64,000 nt of DNA from Paenibacillus gallinarum (GTDB lineage Bacteria; Bacillota; Bacilli; Paenibacillales; Paenibacillaceae). The DNA lies in the NCBI RefSeq assembly GCF_014836635.1, contig NZ_JACSQL010000001.1, positions 806,001-870,000 on the forward strand, read 5' to 3'. This document shows, piece after piece, positions 45,310-55,219 of the stretch. Position 1 is the first letter of the stretch, and the number at the start of each line of letters is the position of its first letter. A model generated the notes under the pieces. The model was not told the origin of the DNA. It did no database searches and was given only the letters and a program-made list of their open reading frames with translations. Position numbers and translations under genes: made by a program.

Positions 45310-46098
45310 ATGAAAGAACCTAATTCATCCCATTTGGCCGACATGGACCTGTGGGAAAAGTGGAAGGAGCACGGGGATTTAGAAGCTAGAAAAATCTTGA
45401 TCGAAAAGCATCTTCATATCGTTCATTATGTATCCAGCCGGTTAGCAGTAGGGCTGCCTAAAAATGTATCGAAAGATGACCTTGAGAGCAATGGAGCGCT
45501 GGGGTTAATAGATGCACTCGATAAATTTGATTATAAAAGAGGGCTTCAATTCGAAACCTATGCCTCTTGGAGAGTAAGAGGAGCGATACTGGATGGTCTT
45601 CGTCAAGGAGACTGGGTTCCGCGTTCAGTTCGTGAGAAAGCAAAACGAATAGAAGAGGCCTATCAACATTTAGAACAAAAATATTCCCGAACCGTCAGTG
45701 ATGAAGAGATGGGACAATATTTAGATTTATCGGCCAAAGATTTCCAACATATGGTACAAGAGGTAGCGGTAATGTCGTTATATTCTCTCGAAGATCCGCT
45801 GAGAGAAGAAGACGCCGAGACAAGAATGTCTCTATTGGTCGATGAGAGAGCTTATCCTCCTGATCAAACGGTTCGTGATATTCATCTAAAACAAGCACTG
45901 ATAACAGGATTAGATAAATTGACGGAAAAAGAACGTATTGTAGTATCCCTTCTATATTATGAAGACTTATCTCTTAGTGAAATTGCAGAAGTAATGTCTC
46001 TATCACCATCTCGAATTTCTCAGCTGCATTCAAAAGCGATTTTACGCCTTCGAGGGACTCTTGAGAAGCAGCGTGAACTGTTAATGAATCGGGACTAA
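45310..46098 (+). CDS. sigD: sigma factor SigD (FliA/WhiG family)
   Basis: 262 residues. Drives late flagellar, autolysin and chemotaxis genes. Region 2: LHIVHYVSSRLAVGLPKNV, then LGLIDALDKFDYKRGLQFETYASWRVRGAILDGLR. Region 4: LTEKERIVVSLLYYEDLSLSEIAEVM. Start after AGAGGAGGGAAACG. Its distal position in the operon means its level depends on transcription through more than 28 kb, as reported for B. subtilis sigD. Confidence 0.96.
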   Translation: MKEPNSSHLADMDLWEKWKEHGDLEARKILIEKHLHIVHYVSSRLAVGLPKNVSKDDLESNGALGLIDALDKFDYKRGLQFETYASWRVRGAILDGLRQGDWVPRSVREKAKRIEEAYQHLEQKYSRTVSDEEMGQYLDLSAKDFQHMVQEVAVMSLYSLEDPLREEDAETRMSLLVDERAYPPDQTVRDIHLKQALITGLDKLTEKERIVVSLLYYEDLSLSEIAEVMSLSPSRISQLHSKAILRLRGTLEKQRELLMNRD

Positions 46099-46139
46099 TA
46101 AAAGGTAGGATGATGACCTGAGAAAGAAGGAAGTTGTAT

Positions 46140-47555
46140 ATGACCCATAAAATAGAGCTCAAACAACATGTGAAAGTACTGTTTTCGGATGATCAAAGCA
46201 GCGCATGGATCGATTTATCAAATCTTACATCCGAGTTGGATTTTACCGAACAGGAACTAAACACATTTCTTCTAACAGAAGGTATTACGTATGGAATTCA
46301 AACGGGTACAATTCGTGCAATCGCCGCAAGTCCCTTGAATTTTTATGGTCAAAAGATATTAATAGCCCAGGGGGATGCACCTGAAGCGGGTAAGGATGGA
46401 ATGATTCAGTTCCTAACGAGCCCAGATTTAACAGGAGAACGAAGACCGCTTGAGACAGGAAACGGTAAAGTAGATTATAAGGAAATTACGCGGCTGAACA
46501 ATGTAAAAAAAGGGCAGGTCATTGCTAAAAAAATAGATCCAAGCCCAGGCAAGCCTGGGAAAAGTGTAAAAGGAGATCTTATTCCTTTCTCTCCAGGTAA
46601 AGAAGCTAGATTCAAGACAGGAAAGAATGTGGTAGTTAGCACCGAAGGAAATGCAATGTACGCCTCGATCGATGGACTGATCACGACAACGGAAAATCAT
46701 CGAATCAATGTATTTCCTGTATTTGAAGTGAATGGAGATGTGGATTACAAAACAGGGAATATAGATTTTGTAGGTACTGTTGTTATTCGTGGGAATGTAC
46801 TCTCCGGATTCAAAGTGAAGGCCGCAGGAGACATTCGTGTAATCGGCGGTGTAGAGGGCGCTGAAGTCTTTGCGGAAGGCTCTATTGAAGTAACTGGGGG
46901 AGTTATAGGTTACAATAAAGGGCTTGTTCAAGCTGGTGTTGATGTAAAGAGCTCATTTATCCAAGATGCGAATGTAGAAGCAGGTCAAAGTATATATGTC
47001 TCGCAAAGTATCATGCATTCATCGATTAGAGCTGGAAGAGAATGTATATGTGCAGGAACCAAGGGACTTATTGTAGGCGGTCTCATTCAAGCAGGTGAAA
47101 GAGTAGCCGCTAGAGTAGTTGGCAACCCGATGTCTACCGTAACAACAATTGAAGTTGGCGTAATGCCGAGACTACGTAATGAACTTACAAATCTTCGCCA
47201 CCAGCAAAAGGGTTTGAGCGAAAGTATAGATAAGACGGCCAAAGCTCTTCATCTTTTAGATCAAATGGCTGCTACAGGACATATATCAGATGATAAGATG
47301 CATATGCGGATGAAACTTCAAGTGACGCGTGAATCTAGCATGCAACAAATGAAAGAGAATAGGGAGCATATACTGGATATAGAAAAAGTGCTGGAAGATA
47401 CCTCGAAAGCAAGAGTCGATGTTACTAAGATGATTTACGGAGGCTCTAAAATAGTTATCGGCAGATATACTAAATTTATTAAAGATACAGCTACACAAAT
47501 TTCATTTTTTTATCAAAACGGTGATATTTCTATGGTTCCTCTAAAGAATGGTTAA
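46140..47555 (+). CDS. FapA family (DUF342) protein
   Basis: 471 residues. N-terminal part with KLNNVKKGQVIAKKIDPSPGKPGKSVKGD-like FapA signature (about residues 115-150), followed by a beta-helix of repeated GD/AG turns (VNGDVDYKTGNIDFVGTVVIRGNV; GDIRVIGGVEGAEVFAEGSIEVTGG) up to about 345, then a C-terminal coiled coil. In Vibrio a FapA/DUF342 protein affects polar flagellar and sugar signalling; the role here is unknown. ATG 46140 sits 6 bases after AAGGAAG. Absent from the B. subtilis fla/che operon. Confidence 0.82.
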   Translation: MTHKIELKQHVKVLFSDDQSSAWIDLSNLTSELDFTEQELNTFLLTEGITYGIQTGTIRAIAASPLNFYGQKILIAQGDAPEAGKDGMIQFLTSPDLTGERRPLETGNGKVDYKEITRLNNVKKGQVIAKKIDPSPGKPGKSVKGDLIPFSPGKEARFKTGKNVVVSTEGNAMYASIDGLITTTENHRINVFPVFEVNGDVDYKTGNIDFVGTVVIRGNVLSGFKVKAAGDIRVIGGVEGAEVFAEGSIEVTGGVIGYNKGLVQAGVDVKSSFIQDANVEAGQSIYVSQSIMHSSIRAGRECICAGTKGLIVGGLIQAGERVAARVVGNPMSTVTTIEVGVMPRLRNELTNLRHQQKGLSESIDKTAKALHLLDQMAATGHISDDKMHMRMKLQVTRESSMQQMKENREHILDIEKVLEDTSKARVDVTKMIYGGSKIVIGRYTKFIKDTATQISFFYQNGDISMVPLKNG

Positions 47556-47593
47556 GCGTATTTATTCTTGTTAGCAGTGAAGGAGTGAAGAGG

Positions 47594-47914
47594 GTGAGCT
47601 TGAAAAACGTTGAACTTCAAATTGCTATACCTCGTACGACTGAGGCGGGACGGTATCAAAGCGAATACGACCACAGGAGATCATCAGAACAGTCCCTACT
47701 AGCAACAAACGAGAATAAAAAGACAAAAAAAGAAAGTAAACAAAGTCCAAAAACATCAGAATCAGAACAGACAGGAATAAGAGATCGTTCAGCTTCGTCT
47801 GGAACTTTGGAGATGAAGAATTCGAATGAGCTTGAAGAAACTTCAGAAGAGACGCTGGCAGCTACGCCAGCGGAACACCCTTTTAAAGGGAAACACATTG
47901 ACTACAGTTTATAA
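47594..47914 (+). CDS. hypothetical polar protein
   Basis: 106 residues. A short conserved-looking N-terminus (SLKNVELQIAIPRTTEAGRYQSEYD) is followed by a long charged, Ser/Glu/Lys-rich and probably disordered stretch, ending HPFKGKHIDYSL. GTG 47594 is chosen because AAGGAG lies 9 bases upstream; GTG 47585 and TTG 47600 are alternatives. No domain recognised. Between the DUF342 and SwrB-like genes, so likely expressed with the operon. Confidence 0.65.
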   Translation: MSLKNVELQIAIPRTTEAGRYQSEYDHRRSSEQSLLATNENKKTKKESKQSPKTSESEQTGIRDRSASSGTLEMKNSNELEETSEETLAATPAEHPFKGKHIDYSL

Positions 47915-47944
47915 GTAGGCATACATGAATAGGAGAATAATCTC

Positions 47945-48475
47945 ATGGAACCTTGGAGTACCCTCGTTGTGTTGGGTGTTGGTATCACCCTATTTGCCTG
48001 GTTTATGCCCAGATCAAGACCTCAAACAGGGGGAAAAGTGATTAAAGATGTAGAAACAACGTTAGAGCAATATTTGGCTGAGATTGAACTGGAGAATGAA
48101 AAGGTTATACAGAGTATTCAAAAATGGAAGCAGGACTTTTCACATACCAACAACCTAAAAGAAAAAGAAATTCAAGATATGAAACAACAGATTATAAACC
48201 TCGAGCAGCAAGTTTCCGCATTGATGAATGCCAATGCTTTTTCTAATATGAATGTAGAAGCGGCTGTGAAAAAAACGGATTATGCAGTAGCTGACGATAC
48301 AGTAATAGAAGAAATCGTTATACAGGAAGAGCCGACCATTCATAAGCGTTATAGTGAGGTCTTTCATTTAGAATCAGAAGGAAAATCAACGGATTATATA
48401 GCTAAAAAGCTAGATATGCCCAAGGGAGAAGTACAATTGATTCTACAACTCGGTGAACGGGAGAGAATGATATGA
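47945..48475 (+). CDS. SwrB-like membrane protein
   Basis: 176 residues. One N-terminal TM helix (about 6-22), a coiled coil (about 36-98), and a C-terminal helix-turn-helix-like segment (YSEVFHLESEGKSTDYIAKKLDMPKGEVQLILQL). This architecture and position match SwrB/DUF6115 proteins downstream of sigD; SwrB in B. subtilis activates flagellar export gate maturation. Sequence identity cannot be assessed here, so the symbol is withheld. Overlaps the next gene by four bases. Confidence 0.75.
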   Translation: MEPWSTLVVLGVGITLFAWFMPRSRPQTGGKVIKDVETTLEQYLAEIELENEKVIQSIQKWKQDFSHTNNLKEKEIQDMKQQIINLEQQVSALMNANAFSNMNVEAAVKKTDYAVADDTVIEEIVIQEEPTIHKRYSEVFHLESEGKSTDYIAKKLDMPKGEVQLILQLGERERMI

Positions 48476-49041
48476 TGAAGAATCGTTCTTTTCTTATGGG
48501 ACTTGGAATTGGCATTGCAGCCTGCGCATTAATTCTAAAGCTTGCACTTATAGGGCAGGGTGCGGCAGAAGGAAACGTAAAGAATCTCTTATCACGTACG
48601 GATCTAGAAGAACAGGCAAAAACAATGAATCTTAAGGTATACGATGTGAATGAAGAGGTAATGACTGAAGAAGAATGGGCGGAGCTAAAAGGAGAAGGTG
48701 CACGATCAGAAGAAACGGAATCGGATGCGGCTACAGACTCCCCTGAAAAGCCAAAGGTTCCGCAGAACGAAACGCCTGAAAAGCCAAAGCAGCCGACTTC
48801 TGAGAAGACGACAGAGCCTACTAATTCTACAGAGGTAGTCAAATATAAGGTGATTCAAGGTGCAACCTTAAATGATGTAGCGGATCATTTAAGTTCTTTA
48901 CATGTGATTCAGGACCTGGATGCTTTCTTAAAAGAAGCGAATCGTCAAAAAATCAACAGAAAAATTCAAACAGGCACCTATGAATTTCAGCAGAATGAAT
49001 CAACCAATTCTATTATTAAGAAGATCACCACTGCTCCTTAA
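48472..49041 (+). CDS. MltG/YceG N-domain-like membrane protein
   Basis: 189 residues. TM or signal segment at about 9-27, a Pro/Glu/Lys/Thr-rich spacer (about 78-122), then a LysM-like region VVKYKVIQGATLNDVADHLSSLHVIQDLDAFLKEA and INRKIQTGTYEFQQNESTNSIIKKIT, matching the N-terminal domain of endolytic transglycosylase MltG. The catalytic transglycosylase domain is missing, so it may bind peptidoglycan only. Last gene of the fla/che operon. Confidence 0.75.
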   Translation: MMKNRSFLMGLGIGIAACALILKLALIGQGAAEGNVKNLLSRTDLEEQAKTMNLKVYDVNEEVMTEEEWAELKGEGARSEETESDAATDSPEKPKVPQNETPEKPKQPTSEKTTEPTNSTEVVKYKVIQGATLNDVADHLSSLHVIQDLDAFLKEANRQKINRKIQTGTYEFQQNESTNSIIKKITTAP

Positions 49042-49085
49042 TTTCGGATCTTATGATGAAGTTAGTTATTTAGAACTAAACATTG

Positions 49086-49114
49086 TTGCATCTCGCTTTC
49101 ACTTATGATATATT
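49086..49114 (+). promoter_or_regulatory. sigma-A promoter for rpsB
   Basis: TTGCAT (49086-49091), 17-base spacer, TATATT (49109-49114). It precedes a leader of about 120 bases and separates ribosomal genes from the flagellar operon. Confidence 0.7.
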
Positions 49115-49238
49115 AATTGACGGTGTTAAAACACACGCTACGCTAATTCTGTCGAGGGTGCTTCCTTTAAGGGAAGTCTTGTCGGGAAATGATGCTAGCG
49201 GAGGACACAAAAACCAAAATATTAGGAGGTGTGTGGAG

Positions 49239-49937
49239 ATGGCAGTTATCTCCATGAAACAGCTTCTCGAAGCTGGGGTTCACTTCGGTCATCAGACTCG
49301 TCGTTGGAATCCAAAGATGGATCGTTATATCTTCACTGAAAGAAACGGTATTTACATCATTGACTTGCAAAAGACAGTGAAAAAAGTTGAGGAAGCTTAC
49401 AACTTTGTTAAAAGTATTGCAGGAGAGAACGGTACTGTTCTTTTCGTAGGTACTAAAAAACAAGCACAAGATTCCGTAAAAGAAGAAGCAGAGCGCGCTG
49501 GTCAATTTTACATTAACCAACGTTGGCTTGGTGGTACTCTTACTAACTTCCAAACCATTCAAAAACGTATCGATCGTTTGAAAAAATTGGAAGCATGGGA
49601 AGAGGACGGCACATTTGAAGTTCTTCCTAAAAAAGAAGTTATCCTTCTCCGTAAAGAGAAAGATCGTCTTGAGAAATTCCTAGGCGGTATCAAGAACATG
49701 AAGGGTCTTCCAAGTGCCCTGTTCATAATCGACCCTCGTAAAGAGCGTATTGCAGTAGCAGAAGCTCGTAAATTGGGTATCCCAATCGTAGGTATCGTTG
49801 ATACTAACTGCGATCCGGACGAAATCGATTATGTTATTCCTGGTAACGATGACGCGATTCGCGCGGTTAAATTGCTTACTGGAAAAATGGCTGATGCTGT
49901 TATTGAAGCACATCAAGGCGAAGAAACTTCCGCTTAA
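49239..49937 (+). CDS. rpsB: 30S ribosomal protein S2
   Basis: 232 residues. Begins [27 protein letters not shown], with [27 protein letters not shown] and [26 protein letters not shown] 49239 follows TTAGGAGGTGTG; the open frame extending upstream crosses the promoter and is not used. Partner gene tsf follows after a terminator-like hairpin. Confidence 0.98.
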   Translation: MAVISMKQLLEAGVHFGHQTRRWNPKMDRYIFTERNGIYIIDLQKTVKKVEEAYNFVKSIAGENGTVLFVGTKKQAQDSVKEEAERAGQFYINQRWLGGTLTNFQTIQKRIDRLKKLEAWEEDGTFEVLPKKEVILLRKEKDRLEKFLGGIKNMKGLPSALFIIDPRKERIAVAEARKLGIPIVGIVDTNCDPDEIDYVIPGNDDAIRAVKLLTGKMADAVIEAHQGEETSA

Positions 49938-49975
49938 GATTGCTTTCAAAGGCCTAAAGTATATGAATTAAATGA

Positions 49976-50020
49976 AAAAGGGTGGTTGGCAGGTGGATAA
50001 CCTCTCACTACCCTTTTTTT
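49976..50020 (+). terminator. terminator or attenuator between rpsB and tsf
   Basis: An imperfect stem of about 18 bp (49976-49994 with 50000-50017), outer arms AAAAGGGT and ACCCTTTT, followed by a T run. No promoter is evident between it and tsf, so partial read-through probably sets the tsf level. Confidence 0.8.
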
Positions 50021-50059
50021 AGGGTCATACGCAAATTTATCCTCTGGAGGGAATTAACA

Positions 50060-50710
50060 ATGGCAGTAGATGCAAAATTGGTGAAAGAACTTCGTGAAAA
50101 AACGGGCGCGGGTATGCTCGATTGCAAAAAAGCACTAGAAGAAGGAAACAACGATGTAAACAAAGCAATTGAAATTCTTCGTGAAAAAGGCTTGTCCGCA
50201 GCAGCGAACAAAGCTGGCCGTGCTGCAACTGAAGGCGTAGTACAATCTTACATCCACGCTGGTGGACGTATTGGTGTACTGGTTGAAGTTAACTGTGAGA
50301 CTGACTTCGTTGCTATGACAGATCAATTCAAAGAATTTGCTCGCGACATCGCTATGCAAATCGCTGCTTCTAACCCACGTTACGTGAGCCGTGAAGAAGT
50401 TCCTCAAGAAGAGATTGAGAAAGAAAAAGAAATTTTGAAAGCTCAAGCTCTGAATGAAGGTAAACCAGAAAAAATCGTTGAAAAAATGGTTGAAGGCCGT
50501 ATTGGTAAATACTACGAAGAGTTCTGCTTGCTTGAGCAATCTTTCGTAAAAGACCCGGACAAAACAATCGAACAATTGCTGAACGAAAAAATCAGCACAA
50601 TTGGCGAAAACATCTCAATCCGTCGCTTTACTCGTTATGAGCTTGGTGAAGGTCTTGAGAAAAAACAAGACAACTTCGTTGAAGAAGTTATGTCTCAAGT
50701 AAAACAATAA
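50060..50710 (+). CDS. tsf: elongation factor Ts
   Basis: 216 residues. Nucleotide exchange factor for EF-Tu. UBA-like N-terminus [38 protein letters not shown], then the core [28 protein letters not shown]. It is a short form compared with the roughly 293-residue B. subtilis protein: the second half of the duplicated core is reduced. ATG 50060 follows CTGGAGGGA. Confidence 0.97.
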   Translation: MAVDAKLVKELREKTGAGMLDCKKALEEGNNDVNKAIEILREKGLSAAANKAGRAATEGVVQSYIHAGGRIGVLVEVNCETDFVAMTDQFKEFARDIAMQIAASNPRYVSREEVPQEEIEKEKEILKAQALNEGKPEKIVEKMVEGRIGKYYEEFCLLEQSFVKDPDKTIEQLLNEKISTIGENISIRRFTRYELGEGLEKKQDNFVEEVMSQVKQ

Positions 50711-50858
50711 AGAAAATGATCGAATCAAAAGACGGCCCATGTTATTCTTGAAGATAATGTAAAGATTTACATCTTGGAGATTACACAGACAGCTTTATAT
50801 AGAAAGAACAACTGGATTGTCCGAGATTCGGCTCAAAAGGTTTTCTTTAACTAAGAGT

Positions 50859-50886
50859 GGAACACAATCCGTGTTCCTTTCTTTTT
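50859..50886 (+). terminator. intrinsic terminator or attenuator before pyrH
   Basis: GGAACAC (50859-50865) pairs exactly with GTGTTCC (50871-50877), loop of 5, followed by a T-rich run. It lies 70 bases before pyrH. Confidence 0.75.
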
Positions 50887-50892
50887 AACTAA

Positions 50893-51683
<791 letters not shown>

Positions 51684-51684
<1 letters not shown>

Positions 51685-52238
51685 TGCCGCAATCAATTAA
51701 AAAGAACGCAGAAGAACGTATGGAAAAAGCGATCCTTGCACTTAAACGTGATTTGTCAACGCTTCGTGCAGGTCGTGCGTCATCTTCTTTACTTGATCGA
51801 ATTCAAGTTGAATATTATGGTGCACCTACGCCGATTAACCAGCTTGCTAATATTACTACGCCAGACTCTCGTACGCTGATGATCCAACCTTGGGATAAAT
51901 CTTCCTTGGCTGATATCGAACGTGCTATTATGAAGTCAGATCTTGGTCTCACACCGCAAAATGATGGTGCTATGATCCGTCTGAGCATTCCAGCACTTAC
52001 AGAAGAACGCAGAATTGAACTTGTGAAATTCACCAAGAAATTTGGGGAAGAAGCAAAAGTAGCGGTTCGTAATATTCGTCGTGATGCAAATGACGATATC
52101 AAAAAGTTGGAGAAATCCGACATTTCTGAGGACGAGTCCCGCAGACATCAAGATGATATTCAAAAGTCTACTGATAAATTTGTTGCAGAAGTAGATAAAG
52201 TTCTCGCTGCAAAAGAAAAAGAAATCATGGAAGTGTAA
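51684..52238 (+). CDS. frr: ribosome recycling factor
   Basis: 184 residues, normal. Splits the post-termination ribosome with EF-G. Signature [31 protein letters not shown] and [29 protein letters not shown]. One-base overlap with pyrH indicates coupling. Confidence 0.97.
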
Positions 52239-52254
52239 TATAATAAGCTTACGG

Positions 52255-52285
52255 CCCCTCCGCCTTCGGTGGGGTTTGCTCTTTT
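52255..52285 (+). terminator. weak terminator-like hairpin after frr
   Basis: CCCC-T-CCG (52255-52262) pairs with CGG-T-GGGG (52267-52274), then TTTGCTCTTTT. The interrupted T run suggests partial termination before uppS. Confidence 0.5.
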
Positions 52286-52329
52286 CACAGCAAGGAAAAG
52301 AAACTTCATGGAATTTTGGAGGAAGTCGA

Positions 52330-53094
52330 ATGATGAAACGCGCTCGGTCGTGGTGGAATAAGAACGGCAAAGAGACGCCTGAACTGTCAAAAGCTAATAT
52401 TCCGCAGCACGTGGCTATTATTATGGATGGCAATGGTAGATGGGCCAAACAACAAGGTATGCCTCGCATCGTTGGACATCAAAGCGGTATGAAAGCTCTT
52501 AAACGGGCAACGATTGCTGCAGATGACTTGGGAATCAAGTATCTGACAATGTATGCCTTCTCGACAGAAAACTGGACGAGACCGAAAGATGAAGTGGATT
52601 TTTTGATGCGTCTGCCTGTTGATTTTCTTGCACAGGAGTTAGATGAATTAATCGAAAAAAACGTATGTGTACGAATGATGGGGTATGAAGAGAATTTACC
52701 TGATCATACGATAAAAGCACTACGAGAAGCAATTCGAAAAACAAAAGATAATACCGGACTGGTTCTTACTTTTGCATTGAATTATGGTAGTAGAAGTGAA
52801 ATCACGGATGCGATGAAAGCAATTGCTCAGCAAATTGAATCCGGTGACCTGACAACGGGTGATATTACGCCTGATCTGATTGAAAAGCACTTGTTGTCTA
52901 AAGATCTGCCTGATCCGGATTTATTAATTCGAACAAGCGGAGAACTTAGAATAAGTAATTTTATGCTGTGGCAGCTTGCTTATAGCGAAATGTGGTTCAC
53001 AGATATTTACTGGCCAGATTTTAATAGAGAACACTTATATGAAGCAGTAGCCGAATACCAACGCAGAACAAGAAGGTATGGCGGTCTGAAGTAA
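52330..53094 (+). CDS. uppS: undecaprenyl diphosphate synthase (isoprenyl transferase)
   Basis: 254 residues. Cis-prenyltransferase that makes the C55 lipid carrier for peptidoglycan. IIMDGNGRWAKQQG contains catalytic Asp33; YLTMYAFSTENWTRP; and the C-terminal PDLLIRTSGELRISNFMLWQLAYSEMWF are diagnostic. ATG 52330 follows TTGGAGGAAG. Followed by cdsA after 16 bases. Confidence 0.96.
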   Translation: MMKRARSWWNKNGKETPELSKANIPQHVAIIMDGNGRWAKQQGMPRIVGHQSGMKALKRATIAADDLGIKYLTMYAFSTENWTRPKDEVDFLMRLPVDFLAQELDELIEKNVCVRMMGYEENLPDHTIKALREAIRKTKDNTGLVLTFALNYGSRSEITDAMKAIAQQIESGDLTTGDITPDLIEKHLLSKDLPDPDLLIRTSGELRISNFMLWQLAYSEMWFTDIYWPDFNREHLYEAVAEYQRRTRRYGGLK

Positions 53095-53110
53095 TGGAGG
53101 ATGGACCAAG

Positions 53111-53905
53111 TTGAAACAGCGAGTAATAACTGGAATTGTTGCCGGTGCTTTATTTTTGGGGTTTGCAATGCTGGGCGGTCTCTGGTATAACTTCTTCATT
53201 TTTTTAATGGCACTCATTGGGTTATACGAGTTCATACGGATGATTGGTGTTCCTGCTTTTTCGGGTACAGCGATCATAGGATATACCGGCATTCTCTTCC
53301 TTATTTTTCCTAATTTGCTTGCAGAGCTAGGGTTAACGTTTACATTAAATCAGGTATTGTGGCTTCTGATGATACTGCTGCTTATCGCTACCGTAACGAC
53401 AAAAAACAAAATTACCGTTCAGACTGCGGCTTTAATTTTTATTGGTGTCGTATATGTTGGGATCGGTTTTTATTATATTGCAGTAACACGTCAATTACCG
53501 GCAGGGTTGTTTTGGACTTTTCTTCTTTTGGCAAGTATATGGGGTAGTGATGCAGGAGCTTATTTTGTAGGCAAGTCGATCGGTAAAAATAAACTTTGGC
53601 CGATGATTAGTCCTAACAAGACCATAGAAGGTGCGGTTGGCGGAATTATTATAGCCATTATTATTGCACTCTTATTTGCCGGGTTCTCTCAGGGCCTCCT
53701 TGGTTTCGGAAGAGCTGTTCTCATCGGGTTGTCTGCTTCCGTTATTGGTCAATTGGGAGATTTAGCGCAGTCTGCCTATAAACGTGTATATGGAATTAAA
53801 GATTCGGGGAATCTGCTTCCAGGGCATGGTGGTATTCTGGATCGATGTGATAGTTGGATCTTTGTGTTTCCGTTCGTACATATCCTCATGCTCCTCCCTT
53901 ACTAA
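53111..53905 (+). CDS. cdsA: phosphatidate cytidylyltransferase
   Basis: 264 residues with about seven TM helices. Makes CDP-diacylglycerol. The C-terminal CDP signature is complete: SAYKRVYGIKDSGNLLPGHGG followed by ILDRCDS. TTG start after ATGGAGGATGG. Part of the uppS-cdsA-dxr-rseP-proS-polC envelope/replication run. Confidence 0.95.
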   Translation: MKQRVITGIVAGALFLGFAMLGGLWYNFFIFLMALIGLYEFIRMIGVPAFSGTAIIGYTGILFLIFPNLLAELGLTFTLNQVLWLLMILLLIATVTTKNKITVQTAALIFIGVVYVGIGFYYIAVTRQLPAGLFWTFLLLASIWGSDAGAYFVGKSIGKNKLWPMISPNKTIEGAVGGIIIAIIIALLFAGFSQGLLGFGRAVLIGLSASVIGQLGDLAQSAYKRVYGIKDSGNLLPGHGGILDRCDSWIFVFPFVHILMLLPY

Positions 53906-53947
53906 GGAAAGACAAACGATTTTATGTCATTACAAGAGGTGTCATTT

Positions 53948-55087
53948 GTGAAGAAAATTTCAATTTTAGGTTCGACAGGGTCCATTGGAACTCAAACATT
54001 AGATGTCGTTCGAATGCATCCTGAAGAGTTTCAGGTAGAGGGCTTGTCAGCGGGTACCAATATAGAGCTGCTCATCGAGCAAGCTAAGGCATATCGTCCT
54101 CGTAAAGTATCCGTCAGTCGTAAAGAAGATGTAGATTATGTACGTATGCACGTACCCGAAGGTACAGAGGTGTATTATGGTAACGAAGGTCTGATCGAAG
54201 TAGCTGCGGGTACAGATGCGGATACCGTCATTACAGCAGTAATGGGTAGTGTGGGACTGACATCTACATTAGCCGCGATAAGAGAAGGAAAACAGATTGG
54301 CCTTGCCAACAAGGAGACTCTAGTAACAGCCGGTCATCTTGTTACTGCACTAGCTCAGGAAAAACAAGTACAGATTATTCCGGTAGACAGCGAACATTCA
54401 GCTATTTTTCAGTGTCTGAATGGGGAACAACTACGTGAGGTTAAACAGATTACACTCACTGCCTCAGGTGGGTCATTTCGAGATTTAACAAGACAGCAGC
54501 TTCAGCACGTAACCGTTGAAGATGCGCTTAAACATCCGAATTGGTCAATGGGCTCCAAGATTACAATAGACTCGGCAACGATGGTGAATAAAGGACTAGA
54601 GGTAATAGAAGCAAGATGGTTGTTCGATCTTCCTTATGAAAAGATCAACGTTCTTCTTCATCCAGAAAGCATTATTCATTCGTTCGTAGAGTTTCAAGAT
54701 ACGAGTATGATTGCACAAATGGGTAACCCGGACATGCGTGTTCCCATTCAGTATGCATTAACTTATCCTCAGCGATTACCTTCCCCGGCTTCATCTTTAT
54801 CACTTTCTGAGATTGGAACGCTACATTTTAAAGAAATGGACATGGAGCGTTTTCCTTGCTTAAAGCTCGCTTATGAATGTGGTAAAATAGGGGGAACCGC
54901 AACAACAGCTTTTAATGCGGCAAATGAAGTGGCGGTTGCTCGTTTTCTTAAAGGGGATATTTCTTTTCTGAAGATCGAGGAGATTATTGCAAGAGTACTA
55001 GATACTCATCAAAGTATTCCGAGTCCTGATCTAGAGCAGATTGAACAGGTTGATAAGCAAGTGAGAGATATTGCAACCTCTTTATAA
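53948..55087 (+). CDS. dxr: 1-deoxy-D-xylulose 5-phosphate reductoisomerase
   Basis: 379 residues. Second step of the MEP isoprenoid pathway, supplying UppS. NADPH motif ILGSTGSIGTQTLDVV; metal/substrate sites VDSEHSAIFQCL, LTASGGSFR, HPNWSMGSKITIDSATMVNKGLEVIEA. GTG 53948 (MKKISILGSTG) is preferred: AGAGGTG lies 8 bases upstream, whereas ATG 53924 has no well-spaced site. Confidence 0.95.
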   Translation: MKKISILGSTGSIGTQTLDVVRMHPEEFQVEGLSAGTNIELLIEQAKAYRPRKVSVSRKEDVDYVRMHVPEGTEVYYGNEGLIEVAAGTDADTVITAVMGSVGLTSTLAAIREGKQIGLANKETLVTAGHLVTALAQEKQVQIIPVDSEHSAIFQCLNGEQLREVKQITLTASGGSFRDLTRQQLQHVTVEDALKHPNWSMGSKITIDSATMVNKGLEVIEARWLFDLPYEKINVLLHPESIIHSFVEFQDTSMIAQMGNPDMRVPIQYALTYPQRLPSPASSLSLSEIGTLHFKEMDMERFPCLKLAYECGKIGGTATTAFNAANEVAVARFLKGDISFLKIEEIIARVLDTHQSIPSPDLEQIEQVDKQVRDIATSL

Positions 55088-55142
55088 GACAAGGTTTCTT
55101 CCTGCCTGCAGCAAGAGAGTGCTTTTTAAGAATTTGCTTCTC

Positions 55143-55170
55143 TTGTATCGTACCTTTGAATAATGATAAT
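55143..55170 (+). promoter_or_regulatory. candidate promoter for rseP
   Basis: TTGTAT (55143-55148), 16-base spacer, GATAAT (55165-55170), 50 bases before rseP. An inverted repeat (CAAGAGA / TCTCTTG) overlaps its upstream side. Confidence 0.45.
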
Positions 55171-55219
55171 GTAGTAGGACAAGATCAGCTCTTCTTAAGC
55201 AAAAGGAGGAAGGAAGTAA

